The notes under the pieces are model-generated. The model had not been told where the DNA came from. It was given only the letters and a program-made list of their open reading frames with translations, and made no database searches. This document shows, one piece after another, positions 21,518 to 34,023 of a stretch of DNA of 64,000 nt. Positions within the stretch are counted from its first letter, which is position 1. Each line of letters opens with the position of its first letter. Origin of the DNA: Neckera pumila (Eukaryota; Streptophyta; Bryopsida; Hypnales; Neckeraceae); contig OZ018414.1 of the NCBI GenBank assembly GCA_963969595.1, positions 15,297,660-15,361,659 on the forward strand. Direction: 5' to 3'. Position numbers and translations under genes: made by a program.

Positions 21518-22408
21518 CCCTTAAAGACCAAAAACCACTGAAAACTGCCATTTCTGTTGTGGTCATTCAAGAAACCAAAAAAAACAATTTTTGTAGAATT
21601 TAACCGTAGGATCTTAAACTTTACTTATTGTAAATCATGTGGTAAAAATTTCATGAAGTTTGACCGTATGGATTGGAAGACATTAGCATTTGAAGTTGAA
21701 AAAAAAAAATTCTTTTGAACTTTGGCTTGCAATTTTAGATGACTTTGACGGTCAAAGTCATTTTGCACTACACACCATTAGGTTAAGAAAATTTATGCCA
21801 AACATTTGAGTTGAGAGTTGGGGATAAAAATCTCATAATGTCAAAACTTGATTTTCACATATAAATTTTTTTAAATAGAAGTAGGTCCAAACTTGAATGA
21901 AATACTAAATTGTTAATAGCTCTTAGGTGGAATTTAAATACTATAATTCTAATAGTGGGATTTTTTTTGTAAACAAAATTAACCTTAACAAAATAAAAAT
22001 TTGAAAAAATTTGAAAATTGCATTCAAAAATGAATTCTATAAGTTGTTTTTTTGAAGAAGATGCTTAGATTGCCCAAAAAACAAGATTGTCTATAACTTT
22101 CTCATTCTGAATCCAAATAGAATGAATCGAAGCTTCAAATGTAGACAAAAACATGATCTTTGAGAATTTTTTCTTTATTTTAAATTCAATTTTTAAAAGT
22201 TTTTTTTTACCCCGCAAGTTTCTTTTTTGACTTCAGATAGCATAACTTTTGCTCCCAGGCATTGATTGAAGAAAAAATTATGTTTTTAGAAAGTTAATGT
22301 GATATATAATCTTCAAAAATGTTTCAAAAAATCAGGTCAAAATTTGAGGTCACACGGGCCTGCCTAAAATTCCAAGTGTCTCCTGAGGAGACTTTAGGCC
22401 TTTAGGAA
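21518..22408 (+). mobile_element. TTAA-family element (piggyBac-like, non-autonomous), 891 bp
   Basis: TTAA at 21514-21517 and 22409-22412. Left end CCCTTAAAGACCAAAAACC, right end GGCCTTTAGGAA; both termini are somewhat decayed. The near-terminal palindrome GTCTCCTGAGGAGAC sits at about 22377-22391. The right TTAA is shared with the next element. Confidence 0.82.
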
Positions 22409-22412
22409 TTAA

Positions 22413-22760
22413 CCCCTAAAGGACCAAATGGCATTTTTTTGGCAACATAGCGATTTGGGGCAGCACAATACAAATGAAAATTTTATTTTTATTCTTTGGA
22501 AATTTCACACAATAAATGCCCAAGGAATAGCTTTTCAAAACTTTTGACTATTTAATTAAAAGTTATTGGATGATATGTCATTTTCAGTGGTTGGCAGGCA
22601 CCTCAAATTTTTTTTGAAAAATCACTTTCTAAAAAAATAAATATTTGAAATTGGTTCTTTAAATTTATATATATGTGCAAAGCTTTGAATTATTCCATTT
22701 CAATTTATGAGTTGAAAATTGTGAGGTGTTCTAGTTTGCGGCAATTATGGATTCCCTACT
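22413..22760. mobile_element. palindromic TTAA-family element, left arm only
   Basis: It starts CCCCTAAAGGACCAAATGG directly after the shared TTAA. It carries the arm motifs of the palindromic subfamily (GGCAACATAGCGATTT, 'caaaacttttgacta'). It stops at TTAA 22761 where another element begins; the right arm is missing. Confidence 0.75.
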
Positions 22761-22764
22761 TTAA

Positions 22765-23678
22765 CCCCTACAGGACCAAGGCCTTTTTTCTGCCAAAAAA
22801 CTCTCAAAATTGCCATTTCTAGAGCAAAGAGTAAAAAAATCTAAAAATTATTTTTTTTGCACATCTAACCGTAGGATTTTATACCTAGCTAATACGAGAA
22901 TGTGTGGAAAAAATTTCAGAATTTTTGACCTCACAGATTGCAAGATATCTGCGTTTAAAGTGGAAAAACAAGTTTTTCAGCACATTGCAGGACTAGATTT
23001 TTTGACTTTAAACATTTTTAACTTAAAATTTTTGCACTACAGCGTTTTGTACTTTAAATCTGTATAGTGTAGAATTGAGTTGAGAGTCTAGGAAAAAAAA
23101 AATCAAAAAAGCTTAACTATCATTCTTAAAAAAATTATTAAGTAGACGTAGGTACAAGATAGAAGGAAATCTAAAATATTCATATATTTTAGATGGATTT
23201 AAAATGCACTAATCCCAATGGTGATATTGTTCTAGCAAGTAAACTAAACCATTACAAAAAAAAAATTTGAAAAACTACAAAAATTGCATTCCAAAATGAA
23301 TCCTACAAGTTATTTTTTTCAAGAAGATGCTCTAACCGCCCGAAAAACAAGAATGTTCATAACTTCCTCATAACAAACCCAAATGAAATGAATCAAAGCT
23401 TTCCAGATAGACAAAAATATAATCTATGAGAAAAAAAATATTTAAGAAAAAAACTCAAAATTTTGCAAATTTTTTTTACTGCCCCTAGTCCCTACGCATT
23501 CCAAGAAATGGCATAACTTCTCGCTTGAAGGTCTGAATTCAATGTTTTTTTCCAACACATACCTCTCTCAATTCCTTATGATCACAAAAAGTTTTAGAAA
23601 ATCAGGAGAAAATTTCAGCCCGTAGGTAGCTGCCTGAAATCCCATTTGTCTCCTGAATGGACAATGGTCCTTTAGGGG
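22765..23678 (+). mobile_element. TTAA-family element, 914 bp, both termini intact
   Basis: TTAA at 22761-22764 and 23679-23682. Left end CCCCTACAGGACCAAGGCC, right end ATGGTCCTTTAGGGG. Shared interior motifs are GATTGTTCTAGCAAG and GCATTCCAAAATGAATCCTA. The ORFs inside are short and unrelated to any transposase. Confidence 0.9.
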
Positions 23679-23759
23679 TTAAAATAAACTTTGGAGTCCT
23701 TTATTTAATTCAATTTGTAGTATTTTTTGAAAAAAATAAAAGCATAGGATGTATATTAT

Positions 23760-24237
23760 TTATTGCAACATTAAAGCCGTTGGAATTGACATTTTTCAAT
23801 GCCATAAATTAAATTCTTAACAATTTCGTGTTTTGAATCATTATCTACTTCTTTCTACAACCTATTTGTTTCCTATATACTGTACAATTCCAAATGATTT
23901 GAAATATGTAGCCAACTTGCTTTGAAGAATGAAACAATATTGGATAATTTTCATTTAAATTAAGGCCCTGTGGCCTTTTATGTGGCCTTGTAAAGTACAG
24001 GTGCCCCATTTTTTGCAGGGCCAAAAAAAGGGTTTCTGTCAATTCAAATGCTAATATCTTGCAATCTACAAGGTGGAAATTTCTGAAATTTTTTCTACAT
24101 ATTTTCAAACAAGTTTACTACAAGATCCTATGGTTACATGTGTCCAAAAATATTTTATTTCTAAAATTCGATACTTGTACTAGAAATGGCAATTTTGGAG
24201 TGTTTTTGGTGAAAACATAGTCTCCGACCTGTAGGGG
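23760..24237 (-). mobile_element. TTAA-family fragment, inverted
   Basis: The complement matches the left half of the element at 33101 (shared 'aggatctt-tagta', 'acttgaaaattttcacatcat'-like words and 'tactagaaatggcaatttt'). It ends ACCTGTAGGGG followed by TTAA. The other end is lost. Confidence 0.7.
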
Positions 24238-26306
24238 TTAAAAAGCAAACTCCTAGCCATTTTGTAGATGTCTCTATTTTGTGAAGTGCCTCCTAGTGGA
24301 AATTTGCAAAAATTATAGGCCTGAATAGTTTTAGATATCTAGGATGCATCAATATAAGTGATGTGATGGTTGGCTACAATAAGTGATGTGATGGTTTTCC
24401 TCCCTAAAAGAAGGGTTTAGAAGGAAGTGGTATTGGGTCACCGGTCGGTTTGGGATGTCTTACCTTAGTTTACGTGTTTATGCTCTTCCCTGAAATATGT
24501 GACCAATAGAATTGCCTAGCATTGTGATTTACTACAATAATTTTTATGTTAAAATTATTCAAGTTCCCTAAGTTGTAGTCAGATTTTATGTTACTTTTTA
24601 GCCGATTGGTTGATTGGGCTGTTAACTTGTAGACTTTGTCAATTGATAAAGTAGTAGTATTGGTTAGTAGTGAAAGTTACCAATTGGGAATGGAATCAGG
24701 TGAATTGTTATCTTAAGGATTGGGCCGATTGATAGTTATGGTGGTTTGGCTAGGTACTTAGGCTGTAAATTCCAATGGGTAGTTTTAGTTGACCTTCGAG
24801 CAAAGCAGGCACTCCTTCCAAGCATAGGAAGTAAAACAATTGTGTGAGTGATTTGTATTTTGTCTTTTGTTTTAATACAAGTGAGATGTTTTACAATTGT
24901 GTGGGTGTAATTGTGTATGTGTTGTGATGTGTGTGTATTTGACGACTGGATGTGTGTTTGAGGAAATTAAATAGAAACTGTGGAAGAGTTGGTGATTGAA
25001 GCCGATTGGAGTGTTTGTGTGTAAATGGAATCTGTGAACAATTGGGAGCGATGTCTGTGTGTTGTGTGTGTGGAAAATTACCGATAGGGAATTTTGCTGT
25101 GAAACTGGAGTAATACAATCAGTGATAAATTACAATTGTGTCAAGTGCCTGTGTGGGGCTAATGGAAAAACTAAGAACGATTGAACAGGAGAATGTGGAG
25201 AGACTGAGAGATATAACTCAAATTGAAAATAATGTTTGATACAATTGAGTGCTTAATTTAAAAAAACATAAAAACAGTGATTAGACAAATTGTGAGAATG
25301 AGTCCAATGGGATTAAGTATAAAATAAATAAGAGAGAGATTGTCAAAGTGAAATAATTAATAATTAATATCAACTGAAAAATAAATAAAGAATATGAGTG
25401 AGAGTAAATTCAATGTGCCGAGAGATAAATGTAAGTATTGCTGTAAAACTGATTGGGGTGGAATCAAATGCACAAGTTGAATTGGTGAGGAGCAATCAGA
25501 GTTGTAGTTGAAGTACAACGAAGAGGAGAAGAAGCAAACGGTGAAGAAGGAAGCTGTGCTGAATAATAAACCAAGCTTTCCGGAGTGAGAAATAAAGACG
25601 CCAACGATTGGAAATTGATAAGTGGTTCTAAAACCGTGAACTACTGATATGATGAAAAAGATTAATAAAACTTAGAATCATGCAATTAGGCCCCTTTGGG
25701 TTTTATAGGAATTCTGATTAAAGATAATTTATCTCCTAGAGTTTGAACTCTATCCTAGGAATTTGTTTTGAAATAGAAATAAAAATCCTTCTACAAAAGT
25801 CTACATAGCAATCTTTGGAGATTGCAAGGTTTCCAAAATTCTAGCATGAAAAGCAAGCTATGATCTCATAACTTACAAGACACCTCAAAGCATAGGAAGA
25901 GAGTATCTTTTTAAGGACAAGAGATTATTTATGGATGTTTTGGACATGTTAAACCTTTGTAGCAAGTGCTACATGCCACCTCCAAGGAGATTTGGAGGAA
26001 AATCTAGACGCAGAACAAGATGATCATCTACTGGGATTGGCGCACCAAAATCTATATATGCATTAGTGAATACAATGAATTTTGTGACGTGGGGTCGTGA
26101 TGGAAAGGACCCGCTCTATAAATGATGTTTTGCATAATCTATTACACTTGTAGATCTTTTGTGACAAAAATTTCTCATAGGCCTTAGTCTTTTAATGTTG
26201 GGTTGCCTTTGGCGCAACTATTATCCATATGTGTAATAGATTCTCCCATAGATTGACAAAAGCACCATAGCTAGCTGGGTGTGAAAGGTTTGAAGTGCTA
26301 GGCCAA
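24238..26306. other. AT-rich intergenic without recognised features
   Basis: A short tandem duplication 'aagtgatgtgatggtt' lies near 24358 and 24381, and a TG-rich microsatellite-like stretch near 24895-25080. No gene, inverted repeat or dispersed copy was recognised. Confidence 0.35.
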
Positions 26307-27297
26307 TTCTAAAGGACCAATTGTCCATTTGAGGAACAAATTTGTTCACTTTTATTGCGATTATCTTTTAGTATGCTATTGCAGTCAATATTCACAAAAA
26401 AAGATACCACTTTATCTCATATAAGTTTAATCACTAAATTTCTTTGACAATTTTCCACCAAAAACACTTCAAAATTGCCTCCCTAAGATGCAACCTTGCA
26501 ACATTGATTGAAATTTTTTTTTACTATTTTCAATTGTAGGAGCTTCATTTTAACTACTACAAAGTGACACTCAAAAAACATCATAAACTTTGACCGCATG
26601 GATTGTAAGATACATGCATTTGAGTGTAGTGTGGTTTCTTTCTTCCCTATGCAGACAAGGTTAGCACACTTCGACTCAAGATATTGGCATTTTTTTCCAC
26701 TACACATTGCATATGGATCTATGTTCTACCTTAAATTAGGTCATTGCGCGCTAAAAATCACAAGTAATGGAGGTGTTTAGGATAAGAGAAAAAAAATTGC
26801 AATGACAAGGGATATAGAAGGTAGTCATTTACTTACGAAATCAAATTTATTTTCTAATTAGAATAATAATTATTGGATCTAAAATCCAATTGGTAGATAA
26901 AACTATCATGTCCTATTATGTCAAAATAGAAAAAACTATTTTTGAAAAAAAGTGAAATCCTTAATTTCTATGCCTTTTTAAATTAAAAACAATGAAGGTT
27001 GCCAAGATCTTTCCTTCATTTCTACACGCCACAAAATAGTGCACTATTCAGCTCTACAGTGGTACTATTCAAGCTCTATAGTATCCTGCCCGCCTTGCCC
27101 GCGCTCCTTGTTTCAAACTTCAAACCTCGATAACTTTTGTTTGTTGTATTTGTTTTTAAAATGTTTTTTTCCCCCGCAAAGCTATTATTTATACACATCT
27201 ATGATAAAAATTTTAAAAATTCATGAACTAAGTTGACACCATTGTAAGCTACTTGAAATCACTAAAAGCCCACCACGGGGCTTTTTGTATTTAGGGG
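26307..27297 (+). mobile_element. divergent or composite TTAA-family element
   Basis: The left end TTCTAAAGGACCAATTGTCC looks like a right-type terminus in reverse. From about 26440 the interior follows the long family in plus orientation ('ctttgaccgcatggattgtaagata', then 'cgataacttttg' and 'cccgcaaagct'). It ends at 27297 in TTTAGGGG followed by TCAA. Two overlapping insertions may be merged here. Confidence 0.5.
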
Positions 27298-27619
27298 TCA
27301 AAAGAAATTCCCATAGTTACATTATGAAAAAGTTAACCCAGCCAGTTTTTAATCTATGGAGTAGTATATTCCACATGTATAGTGTCGGTTTTGAACATGA
27401 TAAGATTCAAATACTGAAATGACCTCCAAATGCAAGATGTTAGTTGAAGAATCTTCAATCCAATGGTATAAGTCTTGCTAAACTTTATTACCATTTTATA
27501 TTCTTCGAAGTAGCATACATACCCGTAGGAGTAAAATACGTGCCTGTACATATGGGCCCCGATTGACGTTTAAGGATTAAGTTTATAGACCCATTTAAGC
27601 TAACCTAATACTAACTTTC

Positions 27620-27779
27620 AAACCATGAATCCAAAAATAATAATGAAAATACCTCCACAAAACTTTTAATAAGGACAATCTAGTACAACAATTTCAATTA
27701 AATATGAATTTTCTTCACATTTTAGGTACATGCTTGAAATCCAAATTATCCCCCGTAGGAAAAATTGCTCCTTTAGGAG
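27620..27779 (+). mobile_element. TTAA-family right-end fragment
   Basis: 'atcccccgtaggaaaaattg' followed by CTCCTTTAGGAG and TTAA (27780-27783) is a recognisable right terminus. The interior upstream is too diverged to bound. Confidence 0.5.
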
Positions 27780-28501
27780 TTAAAACATCAATCATTAAAT
27801 CTCTCCTCATGCCTGGTACATGTGAATACTGGTGCACCATGTACGTTGGAGCTTTGCACTTTGAATGGCTATATTTGTTGTATAACCTAGGCAGAACTAA
27901 CATTGACACTAACATTGACACTTTTGAACCAACCTTTCTTTAGTACATGCAAATTGCAAGTGCAATTCAAAGGTTATAAAGAAGAAGAAGAATTTTGGTC
28001 TTCAAAGGGGGCTGGCATGAATATAGTGTGTGGGAGTACGGAAATTCAAAACATATAGAAATCAATTAGAAAAGGGTTAGGATAGTCTAAATTTTTTGAT
28101 TTTGTTTGGTAAAACATAGAGAGCCCGGTTCAACTATGGATAACTCTAGAATAGTTAGTTTCTGGATTACTAGAATTGTTACTACAGCTAAAAGTCACCA
28201 AATGAAAGACGGAATCCGGAATCTGGAAATGTTGCGGATAGAGGGTCCCTATGGCCTATAAATCCGGTCTAAGAAACTAGGGTATCGTTACAAGAATAGT
28301 CTCCTATCTGTTCTCCTCCGAGAATCGTCGGCCAATCATCAGGTACTTAAAGCCCACCGCCACTCCATTTCTATCTCTCTGTTTTGCAAAACTTTGTGTG
28401 CTCATAGTTGAGTGAAAGAGTGGTGAGATAAGAATCGTAACAAGGAGAGAAAGATGAAGTCAGTGCCGTTTGCATTGAATTAGTCCTTGTGTTGATATCC
28501 C

Positions 28502-29507
28502 ATGGTGGAGGGTAATGGTTCTTGTAAACACTCGATCGTGGCCCGGATGGTTTGTCTGGCTATCACTTCCGACTCCACCCTCCGAAAGCAGTTAGAAGCA
28601 AATTTGACTGCTATAGGGTGCATTGGATTGATGTAGAGGCCGTGGAACCTCATAAGTGAAGAAATCATTCAAGAGTTCATCATAGGGGTTCTGAATCAGT
28701 ATGACTTGACAATGAGGGGTCGACCTATAGTGTGGACCAAGGATGTTTGGGCGGATGTGTATTCGTTTAGAAAAAGCGGACCTGGATTAGCCTCCCGGAT
28801 GAATAAGTATACGAGTGGGAAGATCCAGAATCCGGCCAATGCAAAGGAGGGGTATGCCATTAGTGATTGTAAGAGCAATAGACAGAGACAGGTGCTGGAA
28901 TTCCTGATTCCACTCTTGTATCTAGAAAAGCCTGTTTGGATTACAGTCATGGTGGCTAACACCATGTTTGAGGCTATGGAGGGGAGATCCGTGCATTGAG
29001 GTGGGGTTATTGTGGATGTGGTTTCAAACACTATAAGAAACCTGTGTTTTAAGTGACGAGTCTTGATTTTTCTTGACGGATTTTAGTGGACATCCAATGC
29101 AACAAACCCATGTTTTTTATCAACAAAAAGGTCCAATGTAACATCGATGCCAACATAAAAACATGGGTTTGTTGCATTGAATGTCCACTAAAATCCGTCA
29201 AGAAAAATCAAGGCTCATCACCTAAAATGTGGGTTTTTTATAGTGAAAATTGGCCGATCATGTGTTGAGAAGTAAACACAACCCTATCATTCCATATTTG
29301 TTCCACCTCTATCACCAAAAAGAGGTTCTAAGTGGTCCAGAGATAATCATGTATGACACTGGGGCCACAATTCTGTAGTATGGCCTCATGGATGAAGTTG
29401 AACTAGATCAGCTGGAATCCAAAGAAGAAGAACAATCGGAAGAGAAAGAAGAACCACTCCATAGCCTCAAACATGGTGTTAGCCACCATGACTGTAATCC
29501 AAATAGG
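28502..29507 (+). pseudogene. broken ORF of unknown family, interrupted by a CACTA-type MITE
   Basis: An ORF from ATG 28502 reads through about 165 codons to 28996 with one TAG (28634), then TGA at 28997-28999. Readable segments include LISEEIIQEFIIGVLNQYDL, GRPIVWTKDVWADVYSFRKS and RQVLEFLIPLLYLEKPVWIT. If the 217-bp MITE at 29029-29245 and one AAA duplicate are ignored, the same frame runs on (VVSKLADHVLRSKHNPIIPY, LFHLYHQKEVL) into an acidic Glu-rich tail near 29440. Composition and layout recall uncharacterised multicopy plant ORFs of transposon origin, but I cannot name the family. A fragment of it, inverted, lies at 29464-29553. Confidence 0.65.
29029..29245. mobile_element. CACTA-type MITE, 217 bp, long hairpin
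   Basis: It starts CACTATAAGAAACC and ends GGTTTTTTATAGTG. Arms of about 90 bp pair almost throughout ('cttgacggattttagtggac', 'gcaacaaacccatg'). The flanking AAA at 29026-29028 and 29246-29248 is the 3-bp duplication typical of CACTA transposons. Removing the element restores the reading frame of the surrounding ORF. Confidence 0.88.
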
Positions 29508-29560
29508 CTTTTCTAGATACAAGAGTGGAATTAGGAATTCCAGCACATGTCTCTGTCTAT
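29464..29560 (-). repeat. inverted copy of part of the upstream ORF
   Basis: The sequence from 'catagcctcaaacatggtg' to 'cagcacatgtctctgtctatt' is the complement of about 28880-28985 with few changes. A local inversion-duplication around the MITE is the simplest reading. Confidence 0.8.
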
Positions 29561-29614
29561 TGACTTCCTCCGCTTTTCGTTGACTTCCTCCGCTTTTCCC
29601 GACACTTGGTTACA

Positions 29615-30260
29615 AGTTTTGGATTCTTTCTTCTCTTCAAGAGTATATGGGGTGCATTGAGAACAATTGGTTCCAAAGCCTGCCAATGTACATATTTAAA
29701 GGATAGACCTTGGATTCCTTCTTGTGAGTTTTGGATTTTTTTTCTTTTTTTAAGGAGTACATGGGGTGCATTGAGAACAATTGGTCACCACTAGTCACCC
29801 CTAAGGTTGGTGACCAATGGTAGGGATTCAAACTTCCACCTTTCAGCCTTGCACCCAGGTCTTGGATGTACTTTATATAAATGTTGTCCTTGTCCTTTGG
29901 TTTTGAAATATTGCAGGCACAAAGCTGCATTTGTAGGCACAGAGGTGCTTCCTGACACTGCCTGCTGCCAAATTTTCACTGGCAAAGATTAATTGAAGCA
30001 GCCAGGGTTGCATCCAAACCACATAACCTCCTCCAAAATGGCCCCTCCACATATTGTTTGGCACACTTTGATTATTATAATCTCACAAACCACATGGTCA
30101 ATTCTCTCCAAATTTTGTCAGAAACTATGGACCCCACTTTCCTCAAACTTTCAATGGTGAAACCTTGTGGATCTCAAAATTACACTCCATGATAGCAGTT
30201 TTTATGGTCAGTGTTCCACCATGTCCAGATAAGTTGGAATATGGGTTGGGTGCTCAAGGA
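29615..30260. repeat. second copy of the 112-bp repeat and its flank
   Basis: Two units begin at 29615 and 29727, again 112 bp apart, followed by the flank found at 7010-7640. The copy is shorter (two units instead of six). Confidence 0.85.
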
Positions 30261-31317
30261 TTAAATACACATAACATACAAACACGAGAAAATTTCTTAA
30301 TATTTGGGTTATGGAAAGGCACAAAGGATTCTTTTGCATTCCAAAGTCATGTGCCCTTTCTCCCCAAGGCTCTCAAGCACACCAATCTTCTTCCACCAGG
30401 ATTCTAAGGTACAAACCCTAGAGCTTTAGACTCACCAACTTAGGCTTCCTCTCAAGCTTCAACTAGGAGATGTAGGAGAAGGAAAAAAATTGAAAACATT
30501 GTTGAGGTTGAAGGCAACCTAAAGGTGAAAGCGAGTATTGTACGCCAATATGCAGGACGCACTTGCGGGCTAGTGAGAGGGAAATGGGAGAAAAGAAGGG
30601 GGGGAAAATTAACTGGATCTAATTCTTGAGAATCACTTCACCACTACGTACCAAAGCCTAGCAGCCTACTCCGGTGAATTTTTTGCTTTGACACCTTAAC
30701 AAGGTACATTCAAGATTCCCATGCGACACATCCCTAGCAACTAACGCTCTCCATGAAATGTACAGAGACCAAAGAATTGGATGCCCTACCACTAGCATCA
30801 GGGCGGAGAGCGTGTGTTTGCAGAGCCTGCTCATAGAGAGAGACAAGGAGCAAATCCACTTATGGTGCATGCTAAAGGCAATAATGGGTACTTATTGTAG
30901 AATTTGGCCAGAAATGCCTTGGTGGTTGGCACCAAGCTGGCTGTGGATACCGCCATTGCTTGCCATCGCTTGCCATCCAATCCTTAGCAATCATCAAGCT
31001 CTAATGTTGTCCTTCCTTCTGCTTCAGGCCAACCTCAAAGCTTACAACAAGCTACAATTGCGCAAGGAGCAAAGAGCAAGGCTCCAAGCCAAAGTTGGTA
31101 CACCAGCACTATTGGAACCTATCTATGCTAGACAAAGGCCTAATGCCTCGCAAGGGGGACGAACCAATGGACGAAGATGAAGAAGTGTGAGGATGGCATG
31201 GACGAGAATTGTCTGCATTTTGCATTCAGCCTTTCCAACCTCCATCCAAAGCAATTGAACACGCAAGATGGGAGAATAGAGACTCAACAATTTTTGAGCA
31301 ATCTGATTGATTGAAAT
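30261..31317. other. intergenic, with an unsupported open frame
   Basis: A plus-strand frame of 140 codons runs 30758-31180. Its composition (Trp, Leu and Gln/Arg-rich parts) matches no family I know, and there is no promoter-like or splice evidence. It may be chance. Confidence 0.3.
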
Positions 31318-31318
31318 A

Positions 31319-31535
31319 TGGAAGAACCACCTATTGTCGACCACTTAAGGGATTCCACATATGTTTTGGAACAATCAAAGGTATTGTAAATTTCTATGAC
31401 TTGATTAGTCCCAACTTCAAAAAAGGAGGAAAAATACATTCTATACTTTGGTTGGAAATTTGCTTCATCCTTGGTTGCAATTATTTCAGCCCTATAGGTT
31501 GGAAATGGGTCTCTCAACAATGGGTGGTTCTACCA
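31319..31535. mobile_element. TA-flanked MITE, 217 bp
   Basis: Inverted ends TGGAAGAACCACCTATTGT and the complement of ATGGGTGGTTCTACCA, with TA at 31317-31318 and 31536-31537. The ends resemble those of 40921-41329 (AGGTAGAGCCACCTATT). Confidence 0.6.
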
Positions 31536-31879
31536 TAGACCATTTCCAAGCTCTTTGCAAATAAGAGTGCTCTATTTTCTTTTCCCTTTGTTTGGTCCCA
31601 CGTGGAATGCAATCCTAGTAAGTTAGAAGCCAGGCTTGCTTGGAGTCCACCAATGGACAAACCACCCCCTTGTGTCCCTCCCATTCATTCAGCATTTTTT
31701 CATTTGTCCCCCTTTCTTTGACTAGCTTTTAACTTAACAGGAGGATTTTAACCTTAAGAAGTTCTTACATCCAAAACTTTGGATGCACCTTGGTAAAATT
31801 AAATTGTAGCTTTCAAAATGTTCAGGTTTTCACTTCATTCAACCCTTGAAGAGATTGTTGTGCATTTATCTTGCTATTG

Positions 31880-32245
31880 ACCTTGCACATTTACCTTGCT
31901 ACTACTACTGATAACACAATTTCTAGTTGTTCATGTCACCTCCAATCTCCAAAAATTCTTATATGCAAATTTTTAAATATTGTACTAAAGTGCAATATAC
32001 TAAATATAAAATACATGTATTTCACTTGTTATAATCTCAAAACTCCTATGCAATTTCACATTCAAAATTGAAATGTTCACTAATACACAAGCTCTTTAAA
32101 CATCTATATGATTAAATTTCGAAAAAATATATATATATACTTAATTCATTGGAGATAACTATAAGCCTAAGTATGCTCATTTTTCATAGAAAAAGACACT
32201 TTTGGAAAGGCTTAGGCACTTATAGATTAATCTCAAAAGGACCAA
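31880..32245 (-). mobile_element. fragment of the third TTAA subfamily
   Basis: The complement matches the first half of the element at 37486: CCTAAGTGCCTAAGCCTTTCC-like end, 'ggacttatagttat', 'gcataggagtt' and 'tatactaa-t' words. The terminus next to ATTAA at about 32235 is decayed. Confidence 0.65.
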
Positions 32246-33096
32246 CTCATGACCACTAGTTGAAAGCTTCATTGTCAATCATTTTGTTTGTTGCCATTAG
32301 GAAGAAATTGAATCCACAAAGGGATTTCTTTCTAATGCAAAAATTTGAATGTAATTCTATTTTTTGAAATCACTAATTGGGGCAAGAAGGGAACGATGGG
32401 CTAAACACCACTCTATGATTATGCAACACATCTATATGACCATATAAATCAACGGTCCAAAATTCCAAACTGAAAACAAGGGATCCTAGGCTATAAATTA
32501 TAGGAGGTCAGTCTATGTCCAAGCTAGAGGTTGACCTATCCTAGCTAGAGGCACAAAGCTAAACGTCTTTTGATTCCCACGGCATATTTTTAAACCAAAT
32601 CTTGACTCCTTTCTTAGATATAAAGCTTGATTCCAATAGATACAATAAGATACGTGACTCTTTCCACTGAATTAACAGACATAGTTGACCAACTCTATTC
32701 CTCTCTATTGTATCTATACTATCACTACTTTTGCTCTAGTTGTTCTGAACATCTATGAAAATCATTCCAGCAACCATTAGACATGTATATAGACATCAAC
32801 ATGTAGACTGAACGTTACAAGATCACAAAGCACCACAATCTATCTTCACATACGTTTGTCCAATCTTACTCCAAATCAATTTGATATTCTTCATGTGGGA
32901 TCTTAATTAGTAGCAAAAGAAATTGATGGAACTTGAAATTGAGAAAGAAAAAGAAAGTTCATTAGTTTGGCTTTAGAGTGCTTGCATTGCTTCATGGTGG
33001 AATTCTATCTTGATGTACTAGAGTTTCCTACTTCTTTTGCTTGTCAATTGTGAGCTATTATTCTTCTATGCCATAGAAACTTATTTAACTTGCTTC
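32246..33096. other. AT-rich intergenic, nothing recognised
   Basis: No gene, repeat pair or terminus seen. Confidence 0.35.
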
Positions 33097-33100
33097 TTAA

Positions 33101-34023
33101 CCCCTAACGTTCCATGACTATGTTTTCACTGAAAAGGTTCAAATTGCCATATTTAGAATAAGTACCAAATTTTTGGAAAAAAACTATTTTTGACACATGT
33201 AACCATAGGATCTTGTAGTACACTAGTTTGAAAAAATGTGGAAAAAATTTCAGAAATTTCCACTATGTAAATTCCAAGATATAATCATTTGAATTAACAA
33301 ACCTTCTTTTTTTTTTCCCTGCAAAAAATCAGGCAGCTGCACTTCACAAGGTCACATTTGTATGAAAAAATGTCTAAAATGGTGGTAATTTTGTGTATTC
33401 ATTACTCAAGACAAGTTGGCTACATACTTGAAAATTTTCACATCATTTGGAATTGTACAACATATAGAAAAAGAATAGTAAGTAGATAGCAATGGAGAAT
33501 GATTCAAAATACAAAATTATGAAGAATTTAATTATGGAATTGAAAAATGCCAATCCCAATGGTTGGTATGCTGTAATAAACAATCTACATCTTATCATTT
33601 TATTTTTTTCAAAAAATATTGAAAATTGAGTAAGATAAAGGACTTCAAGTTTATTTTAGAGTAGAAATTCCATAACTGCCCGCAAACAAAAAATCCTCAT
33701 AACTTTTGACTCATTGGTCAATATGGAATGATTCAAAGCTTTCCACTAATATATAACTCTAGAAAATCAATTTCAAATTTTTATTTTTGAAAAAAGAGAT
33801 TGTTTCTAATTTGCCCGGACTGCCCAGTTACAAAAAAAAGTAACATATTAGGCCATAACTTTTGACTCATATTTCCAAATGTTATGAAATTTAGTGCATA
33901 TGAAATATATTCCTTGACCCCCACCTTATATTAAATTTGAGCCAAAAATATGAAAATCTCTAGTCACATGTACCTGCCCAAAATTTCTATGTAGCCAAAA
34001 AATGCATGTTGGTCCTTTAGGGG
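33101..34023 (+). mobile_element. TTAA-family element, 923 bp
   Basis: TTAA at 33097-33100 and 34024-34027. Left end CCCCTAACGTTCCATGACT, right end TTGGTCCTTTAGGGG. The interior is diverged from the main group but matches the fragment at 23760-24237. It lacks the near-terminal palindrome of the other copies. Confidence 0.85.

Noticed and set aside
30758..31180. 140-codon ORF
   Set aside because: No family resemblance, no promoter or splice evidence, and AT-rich DNA of this length yields such ORFs by chance.
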